From: Anaerolineae bacterium
GTDB lineage: Bacteria > Chloroflexota > Anaerolineae > Aggregatilineales > UBA3940
Length of the DNA: 5,061 nucleotides
Assembly: GCA_020852775.1 (NCBI GenBank)
Contig: JADZAD010000201.1
Coordinates: 1 to 5,061 of the forward strand
Reading direction: 5' to 3'
Shown here: piece after piece, positions 1-4,133 of the stretch
Position numbering within the stretch: position 1 is the stretch's first letter
How the letters are laid out: each line of letters opens with the position of its first letter
Made by a program: the position numbers and the translations under genes
The notes under the pieces: generated by a model
The model's database searches: none
The model's input: the letters and a program-made list of their open reading frames with translations, nothing else
Told to the model about the DNA's origin: nothing

Positions 1-1329
1 GTACAGCCATAACTCAGACTGAGGGTAGTTGATTTCCAGGTTAAAGCGCCGGAACAGTACCCGGCTGGATGTCGCATCCCACAGGAAGACGAGGTTATTG
101 TACCGTGTGTCGGTTGTCACCCTGGTGCGCTCTCCTGTCAGGGTGCCATGCAGCCAGAACTGATGCCCGCGCCCTCCCTGTCGATCAAGTGCACGCCGCC
201 CGAAAGCCAGCAGCTTCCCATCTGGTGACCATGCCGGCCACTGCTCTTCAAAAGGCTCGTCAAACAGGCGTGTGACAGCCTGTTCCTCGTCAAACCGGGC
301 GATCCAGAACTGTGCGTAATACTGCTGGCCAACCTGCTGCAGGTCGGTGTAGATCATCGAGCCACCATCCGGGCTGAAGGCCCCGACCTCTCCCATGAGG
401 CTGGAGAGCAATATGGACGAGGAACGTGCCGGGTCAAGGCTGAGAATACGGATTGCACCGCCGTTGGAGTCAAAGAAGGCGATACGGCTGCCATCCGGAC
501 TCCAGGTTGGGGAGAAGCCCAGTACCTGGTTATCCTGCATCAGGGGCGCAGTCTCCTTCGTCTCCATGTCCAGAATCCAGACCCGGCTGGGGCCGAGCGG
601 GCCTGCCATGCTGCTGCTTCCGGGGGCCGGTTCCTGTCGCTGGTCGGCGATTAGCTGTCCGTCCGGTGACCACGTTGGTGTGGTGCAGAGGCCGGGGTTG
701 CAGTCCAGCAGAAGCTTTGGGTCTGAGCCATCCCGCTTGATCAGCCAGATGTTACTCAGCATCTGTTCCGTGTACTGGGTGAGGGCGATTTGCTCCCCGT
801 CCGGGCTGGGGGCGAAGTCGATGACTCCGTATGGGGCACTGTAAACAGTCTCTGGGCTGGCCGCGGGGTTGTCCGGATCGAGTGTCCAGATATGGCGGAC
901 ATCCACATCGGCGGGAGCGAGGTACAGAATTGACTGAGTACGTGGTGTAAACTCCCAGGACAGGCCGCGTGCCATCTGGCGGCCTGTGGTGCTCTCGACC
1001 CCTGCGCGCAGGGTTGCGCGGTACGTCACGCCGGGGGAAAGTGGGGCCTCAGGTCGCAACACCAGTCGAGTTGGATCGATCCACTCGATCCGCCCGTCCA
1101 CCGCTGGCTCAATCACCAGGCGGCTCTCCGCGCTTTCCGGGATGACGGATTCCCCGAAGGTGATCGCAATCACACTGGTGATCGCCGGAGTGCTGCCGCG
1201 CGCGGGCTGCACATCTCGGATAGGAACGCCCACGTGGTCACCGGCGAGGATCACCACGGCAATCGCGGCAATCAACCCGGCGATGACTCCCAGCGCCAGG
1301 CGGTCCAGAGGGTCAAATCGAGCCTTCAT
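1..1329 (-). CDS. Membrane-anchored Big_5 + PD40 (TolB-like) beta-propeller protein, C-terminus cut by window edge
   Basis: The frame is open for 443 codons and runs off the window at base 1, so the C-terminus is missing. Residues 11-30 form one hydrophobic helix after a short basic N-terminus, which suggests a signal anchor with the rest outside the cytoplasm. Residues about 45-130 look like a bacterial Ig-like Big_5/SbsA domain (IEP..DG..EW, LRPEAPLSPGVTYRATL, WEFTPR at its end). Residues about 132-443 carry PD40/TolB-type blade motifs: SPDG at 175, 221, 277, 319 and 368, with a degenerate blade near 417-428. A six-bladed or larger propeller is likely. Cys210 and Cys215 could form an extracytoplasmic disulfide. 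The ATG at 1329 lies 8 bases after the upstream stop, with TAGGACAG as a usable ribosome site. It is the third gene of the permease operon. The fold is well supported; ligand and function are unknown. Confidence 0.9.
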   Translation of the reverse strand, partial: MKARFDPLDRLALGVIAGLIAAIAVVILAGDHVGVPIRDVQPARGSTPAITSVIAITFGESVIPESAESRLVIEPAVDGRIEWIDPTRLVLRPEAPLSPGVTYRATLRAGVESTTGRQMARGLSWEFTPRTQSILYLAPADVDVRHIWTLDPDNPAASPETVYSAPYGVIDFAPSPDGEQIALTQYTEQMLSNIWLIKRDGSDPKLLLDCNPGLCTTPTWSPDGQLIADQRQEPAPGSSSMAGPLGPSRVWILDMETKETAPLMQDNQVLGFSPTWSPDGSRIAFFDSNGGAIRILSLDPARSSSILLSSLMGEVGAFSPDGGSMIYTDLQQVGQQYYAQFWIARFDEEQAVTRLFDEPFEEQWPAWSPDGKLLAFGRRALDRQGGRGHQFWLHGTLTGERTRVTTDTRYNNLVFLWDATSSRVLFRRFNLEINYPQSELWLY

Positions 1330-1337
1330 GAACTGTC

Positions 1338-2108
1338 CTAGGGGAACAGGTAAGGTTGTTCAGGCTGCATCACCAGGGAAATCTCCGCCGCCTCCAGCAC
1401 GGGCATGGGGGAACCGCCCAGGGTACCGGCCTGGAAGGTCCCGGTGACCCGCACCCATGAATCCGCTTCGAGTACCGAAGCCTCCGTGCTGTGGACGACC
1501 ACTCCGATCGCCAGCGCATCTGCGACGCAGCAGGTCATGGTGAAACGCCCGACCATGAACTGGTCGTCATCGAAACGTGCATCGCGGTAGACAAACCCCA
1601 CCACGTCAGCAGATTGTCCATCCAGTGCGGTGGGTTCCGGGTTGGCACTCATAGCGCGTACCCAGTCCAGTACGTTACGCTCCGCCGGGGCGATAGTCAG
1701 GATTGAGGCAGAGGTATCAGCGGGGGAGGTGAAGCCGGTGGAGACGCCGCGAGTGTCTACCGCGCTCGCGCCCAGTGGGCGCGCCGGGACGATCACGCCC
1801 AGGGCAAGCGGGATTGTCGCTATAAACAGCGGCACCACTGATACCCGCCCGTCGCCGTGAGAATGATTGTGTTCGTGATCATGGTCGTGGTCGTGGCTGT
1901 TGTGCTGGCCGTCGGGCCCGTGTCGGAGCAGATTAAACGAACTGGCGAGGAGGATCAGGATCACCACGCCGACGACTGCCAGCCAACTGAAGCGTGGCCC
2001 GATGTAGTAGTACAAAGTGCCGCTGACCAGCTTTTCCGCAAGGAAGATGGCAAGTAGTATCAGGATAAGGGCCTTGAAACGATCTGCAATCCGGGCAGGG
2101 AGCATCAT
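1338..2108 (-). CDS. TIGR03943/DUF1980 (YcgQ-like) membrane subunit with His-rich loop
   Basis: The 256-residue protein has hydrophobic segments at about 12-30, 41-60 and 89-107, then a soluble C-terminal domain of about 150 residues. Family hallmarks are the PARPLGASAVDTRG stretch at 108-121, where relatives have a P..LSS...NRG-type motif, GFVYRD at 171-176, and the double-cysteine motif TCCVADA at 192-198. TIGR03943/DUF1980 proteins are typically encoded beside a DUF318 permease, as here. Residues 69-84 hold eight histidines alternating mostly with Asp, Glu, Asn and Ser, a likely metal-binding loop. The basic N-terminus suggests this loop is cytoplasmic and the C-terminal domain external (inference). 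Two adjacent ATGs (2108 and 2105) are possible starts, 4 or 7 bases after the permease stop. Translation is probably coupled, because the upstream ribosome site is weak (GGTAG). Family assignment is firm; the transported substrate is not known. Confidence 0.88.
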   Translation of the reverse strand: MMLPARIADRFKALILILLAIFLAEKLVSGTLYYYIGPRFSWLAVVGVVILILLASSFNLLRHGPDGQHNSHDHDHDHEHNHSHGDGRVSVVPLFIATIPLALGVIVPARPLGASAVDTRGVSTGFTSPADTSASILTIAPAERNVLDWVRAMSANPEPTALDGQSADVVGFVYRDARFDDDQFMVGRFTMTCCVADALAIGVVVHSTEASVLEADSWVRVTGTFQAGTLGGSPMPVLEAAEISLVMQPEQPYLFP

Positions 2109-2112
2109 AGGT

Positions 2113-3042
2113 CTACCAGTTCACATTCAGATTAATGAACAACGCAACTAGCATGGTGGCCAGCAGCGGAATGAGCAGCAGGTATGCCACCACCCGGCGT
2201 TCAAATACACTGAGGAAGAGGAGTGTGCTCTTGATGTCCAGCATCGGCCCGAACACCAGAAAAGCGAGGATCGAGCCAGGGGTGAAGGTGTTGACAAATG
2301 CCAGAGACAGAAAGGCATCGACAGTCGAGCAGACGGATAGGATGAACGCAAGTACCTGCAGAGTGATCACGGATGTGACCGGCCCGGAACCAAGGGCGAG
2401 CAGCGCACTCTGCGGCACAGCGGTCTGGAGCGCAGCAGCCAGCATCGAGCCGACAATCAGGTAGCGCACCATATCGAAAAACTCATCCGCACCGATCCGT
2501 AGAGAGCGTGTAAGGCGCTCTCCCAGAGGCGGGACGGGGGCCGTGTCGATCGCCTCACCGGAGCCGCCACTCACTGGCACGAGATGCTGTGGGAGGAGCA
2601 TCCGCGACGGGTCGGGGTTGGCGGAGAAGACCAGTCCGGTAAACAGGGCAACCCCGGCACCCATAACGAAACGCATCACGAAAATTGGGCCCCACCCATA
2701 GGCGGCAAACGTGCTGGCAAACACGATTGGGTTGATGATGGGTGCAGCCAGCAGGAATGCTACACCAGAGGATACGGGCAGCCCCTTGCGAAACAGCCTC
2801 CGTGTGAGCGGAACGACACCACACTCACAGACCGGAAAGACCAGGCCGAGAAAGCCGCCCGCGATGGTCGCCATTATGCGGCGACGCGGGATGACGCGCA
2901 GCATCTGGTCGCGGCTGATGAAGACCTCGACCAGCCCGGATGCCAGTGTTCCCATCAGCAGGAAAGGAGCAGCCTCGATGAATATGCCCAGGAAGACCGT
3001 TGTGAAGTTGGCGAACTGCTCCGCCAGGAATGGCAGTGTCAT
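2113..3042 (-). CDS. DUF318/ArsP_1-family permease (YcgR-like partner of DUF1980 protein)
   Basis: An integral membrane protein of 309 residues from the chosen start, with about eight hydrophobic segments in two halves split by a hydrophilic linker at about 140-185. The family signature is PVCECGVVP at 70-78, followed by GLPVSSGVAFLLAAPIINP. The second half has a matching CSTVDAF (238-244) and GPMLDIKS (265-272), so the halves look like an internal duplication. Cys72, Cys74 and Cys238 are candidate metal or metalloid ligands. Characterised ArsP members export methylated trivalent arsenicals, but the DUF1980-paired branch is functionally unresolved, so arsenic is only one possibility. The frame stays open to an ATG at 3165, but the start at 3042 is preferred: GAGAGG lies 5 bases upstream, the hydrophobic family N-terminus begins here, and the extra 41 residues are hydrophilic and would cover the candidate promoter. 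It is the first gene of the operon. Confidence 0.9.
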   Translation of the reverse strand: MTLPFLAEQFANFTTVFLGIFIEAAPFLLMGTLASGLVEVFISRDQMLRVIPRRRIMATIAGGFLGLVFPVCECGVVPLTRRLFRKGLPVSSGVAFLLAAPIINPIVFASTFAAYGWGPIFVMRFVMGAGVALFTGLVFSANPDPSRMLLPQHLVPVSGGSGEAIDTAPVPPLGERLTRSLRIGADEFFDMVRYLIVGSMLAAALQTAVPQSALLALGSGPVTSVITLQVLAFILSVCSTVDAFLSLAFVNTFTPGSILAFLVFGPMLDIKSTLLFLSVFERRVVAYLLLIPLLATMLVALFINLNVNW

Positions 3043-3047
3043 GCATA

Positions 3048-3053
3048 CCTCTC
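3048..3053 (-). promoter_or_regulatory. Ribosome binding site of the permease gene
   Basis: On the minus strand GAGAGG sits 5 bases before the ATG at 3042. This decides the start over the in-frame upstream ATGs at 3165 and 3096. An overlapping ATG at 3046 is out of frame. Confidence 0.7.
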
Positions 3054-3085
3054 TGGCAGCACGGCTGACCGGTGCCTGTCCGCAG

Positions 3086-3115
3086 AGTATATACATGACC
3101 CGGTCGTGTTGACCA
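3086..3115 (-). promoter_or_regulatory. Candidate sigma70-type promoter of the permease operon
   Basis: On the minus strand TGGTCA (3115-3110, four of six matches to TTGACA) and TATACT (3091-3086) are 18 bases apart; an overlapping TATATA (3093-3088) gives a 16-base spacing. Transcription would start near 3079, leaving a short leader of roughly 37 bases. Overlapping GGTC/GACC inverted repeats (GGTC-AACAC-GACC-G-GGTC) fill the -35 to spacer region and could bind a regulator. The -10 is good and the -35 is moderate. Confidence 0.5.
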
Positions 3116-3120
3116 CCACC

Positions 3121-3140
3121 ATGCCACTCATCGGTGGCAT
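3121..3140. repeat. Perfect dyad ATGCCAC-N6-GTGGCAT, possible operator
   Basis: Two perfect 7-base arms surround the spacer TCATCG. The dyad lies 5 bases upstream of the permease -35 hexamer and about 35 bases upstream of the -35 of the divergent L25 promoter. No T-run follows on either strand, so it is not a terminator. Its size and position fit a dimeric regulator site acting on the permease operon. It does not match the Fur/Zur 7-1-7 pattern, and the regulator is unknown. Confidence 0.45.
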
Positions 3141-3163
3141 CAACGGCGCATTTGCGTTGAGAC

Positions 3164-3175
3164 ACTGCGCGCAGT
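3164..3175. repeat. 12-base perfect palindrome ACTGCGCGCAGT abutting the L25 -35
   Basis: The palindrome overlaps the first base of the TTGACG hexamer. It could be a regulator site, but short GC-rich palindromes arise easily by chance. Nearby, CAACG (3141-3145) and CGTTG (3155-3159) form another weak dyad. Confidence 0.25.
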
Positions 3176-3203
3176 TGACGTTGCCCGCATGGCCCGGTAA
3201 AAT
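3175..3203 (+). promoter_or_regulatory. Strong sigma70-type promoter driving the L25 gene
   Basis: TTGACG (3175-3180) and TAAAAT (3198-3203) are separated by exactly 17 bases, with five of six matches in each hexamer. Transcription should begin near 3210, giving a leader of about 220 bases before the L25 ATG at 3431. This is the best promoter match I found in the intergenic region. Confidence 0.65.
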
Positions 3204-3210
3204 CCTCACG

Positions 3211-3329
3211 CTGTGCGATATGCCCGGTGTATGCCGGGGTTTGACTCCCCCATTCGCTGTATCGTGACCGGCCTCAGCACCGGACAGAGGGGCATCGTGC
3301 AGGCCAGAGCCGATCCCGGGCCTGTGCGA
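3211..3329 (+). promoter_or_regulatory. Structured L25 leader with two mutually exclusive helices (candidate cis-regulatory RNA)
   Basis: Read as RNA, CTGTGCGAT at 3211-3219 pairs with ATCGTGCAG at 3294-3302 (9 pairs, two of them G-U), and GCCC (3222-3225) can continue with GGGC (3290-3293) after a 2-base bulge. The same downstream strand, 3295-3305, also pairs over 11 positions with 3319-3329 (two G-U), because CTGTGCGA occurs twice, at 3211-3218 and 3322-3329. Only one helix can form at a time. Inside the first domain CCGGTG (3224-3229) can pair with CACCGG (3278-3283), and GGGG-TTTGACT-CCCC (3236-3250) is a local hairpin. The region begins at the predicted transcription start and ends at a terminator-like hairpin, so attenuation of rplY is the natural reading. 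L25 autoregulation through its leader is known in Escherichia coli and relatives, but no homology to that leader is evident. A separate small RNA of about 145 bases is an alternative. Confidence 0.45.
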
Positions 3330-3354
3330 ATCGGACGGCATCCGATTGTTTTAT
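3329..3354 (+). terminator. Intrinsic terminator-like hairpin within the L25 leader (attenuator candidate)
   Basis: AATCGGA and TCCGATT form a perfect 7-pair stem with loop CGGCA, followed by GTTTTAT. The stem is only moderately stable and the U-run is short, which suits a partial or conditional terminator. CCGAT at 3310-3314 could pair with ATCGG at 3330-3334 and block it, acting as an antiterminator. No T-run occurs on the minus-strand side. Confidence 0.45.
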
Positions 3355-3368
3355 CGATCCACCACTCA

Positions 3369-3405
3369 ACGGGGAACATCTCCCCGACGGGGACTGTATC
3401 CCCGT
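3369..3405 (+). repeat. Tandem near-identical hairpins (CGGGGA-N5-TCCCCG) just before the L25 ribosome site
   Basis: Unit 1 (CGGGGA-ACATC-TCCCCG, 3370-3386) and unit 2 (ACGGGGA-CTGTA-TCCCCGT, 3387-3405) repeat with an 18-base pitch, sharing the arms but not the 5-base centre. The arms can also rearrange: ACGGGGA (3369-3375) with TCCCCGT (3399-3405) outside, and TCCCC-GAC-GGGGA (3381-3393) inside. A third 15-base copy of the pattern GGGG-N6-TCCCC lies at 3236-3250. Unit 2 ends 11 bases before the AGGAG ribosome site, so these could act on translation as RNA or be paired protein sites as DNA. Confidence 0.5.
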
Positions 3406-3430
3406 AAGCTGTGACAGGAGCAGTGACGTA

Positions 3431-4069
3431 ATGAGCACGTTCGCAATCAAGGCCAGCCCGCGGACGCTGGTCGGCAAGAAAGTCAAGCAGCTTCGTCGAG
3501 ATGGTCAGGTGCCCGCCGTCATTTATGGGCCTGAGTTCGAGGCGATGAGCATTACCCTTGATCACAAGGAGCTCCGCCATACCCTTGCTGAGGCTGGCGG
3601 TACGCAGATCATCGAAATCGCTGTGGAAAAGCAGGTGATCCCTACGCTTGCCCGCGTAGTTCAGCGTGACTATGTGAAGAAGCTGATCACCCACGTTGAT
3701 TTCTACCGTGTACGCATGGACCAGGCGATCCGCGCTGAAGTACCTCTGCAGTTCCATGGTGAAGCTCCTGCGGCCCGCAAAGAGGGCGTCGTGACTCACC
3801 TGCTGAATTCGCTGGAGGTCGAGGCGCTTCCTGGCCAGCTTCCGGCACACCTGGATGTAAGCCTGGACTCGCTCGGTGCGATTGGCAGCGCCATCAGCGC
3901 CGGTGATATTATCCTGCCTGCTGGTGTCAGGCTGGTAACCAGCCCTGAAGAACTCGTTATCCGCGTTGAGGGCGTGGGTGGTGAAGAGGCCGAAGACGTG
4001 ACCTCACTCCTCGAAGGCAGCGCTGAACCGGAAGTCATCACGGCTCGTCGTGAGGCAGAAGAGGAATAG
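3431..4069 (+). CDS. rplY: Large-subunit ribosomal protein L25 (Ctc/TL5 type)
   Basis: This protein binds 5S rRNA in the central protuberance of the 50S subunit. The N-terminal L25 domain (about 3-95) shows RRDGQVPAVIYG at 22-33 and the stretch QRDYVKKLITHVDFYRV at 78-94. The C-terminal TL5/Ctc beta domain spans about 100-185 (EGVVTHLLNSLEVEALPG, then DVSLDSL and AGDIILPAGV). A 25-residue acidic tail (EEAED...EAEEE) follows. At 212 residues it is the long two-domain form, unlike the roughly 94-residue single-domain form of Escherichia coli. AGGAG at 3416-3420, 10 bases before the ATG, supports the start. It stands alone on the plus strand with its own promoter, a long structured leader and its own terminator, and is divergent from the permease operon. 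No pth gene, a frequent neighbour, follows. In Bacillus the homologue is stress-induced; nothing here shows that. Confidence 0.96.
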   Translation: MSTFAIKASPRTLVGKKVKQLRRDGQVPAVIYGPEFEAMSITLDHKELRHTLAEAGGTQIIEIAVEKQVIPTLARVVQRDYVKKLITHVDFYRVRMDQAIRAEVPLQFHGEAPAARKEGVVTHLLNSLEVEALPGQLPAHLDVSLDSLGAIGSAISAGDIILPAGVRLVTSPEELVIRVEGVGGEEAEDVTSLLEGSAEPEVITARREAEEE

Positions 4070-4100
4070 CAGTCCCTCTGAATGCTGTACGAATTCTGCG

Positions 4101-4133
4101 CGAGGCCGGGCTGACCCCGGCCTCGTTTGTTTC
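4101..4133 (+). terminator. Strong intrinsic terminator of the L25 gene
   Basis: CGAGGCCGGG and CCCGGCCTCG form a perfect 10-pair stem with loop CTGAC, followed by TTTGTTTC. It lies 31 bases after the rplY stop. Its T-run reaches into the stop codon (4134-4132) of the convergent gene. The minus-strand side has no T-run, so it should terminate only plus-strand transcription efficiently. Confidence 0.9.

Noticed and set aside
395..844. Plus-strand frame of 149 codons
   Set aside because: It lies antisense to the PD40 propeller gene, whose repeated SPDG motifs prove the minus frame. The plus translation shows no domain.
986..1447. Plus-strand frame of 153 codons
   Set aside because: It is antisense to the Big_5 region and crosses into the DUF1980 gene; the composition is typical of a GC-rich shadow frame.
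1857..1900. Low-complexity cat/gat/gtg run as a DNA repeat element
   Set aside because: It is explained by the codons of the His/Asp-rich loop of the DUF1980 protein.
2584..3267. Plus-strand frame of 227 codons
   Set aside because: It is antisense to the permease and runs through the intergenic region. The product is hydrophilic with no recognisable fold, while the minus frame carries family motifs.
3211..3354. Known RNAs: 4.5S SRP RNA, tmRNA, 6S RNA, cobalamin or TPP riboswitch, tRNA
   Set aside because: None of the conserved core sequences I know for these classes was found on either strand; only the helices described above are visible. An Rfam search would be decisive.
3369..3405. Tandem repeats as a CRISPR array
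   Set aside because: There are only two units, the repeats are palindromic arms of 6-7 bases with 5-base centres, and no cas genes are present.
3043..3430. Fur/Zur-type operator for the metal-like permease operon
   Set aside because: No TGANAATNATTNTCA-like 7-1-7 sequence was found; the dyads present have a different form.
3206..3850. Minus-strand frame of 214 codons
   Set aside because: It is antisense to the unmistakable L25 gene and its leader.
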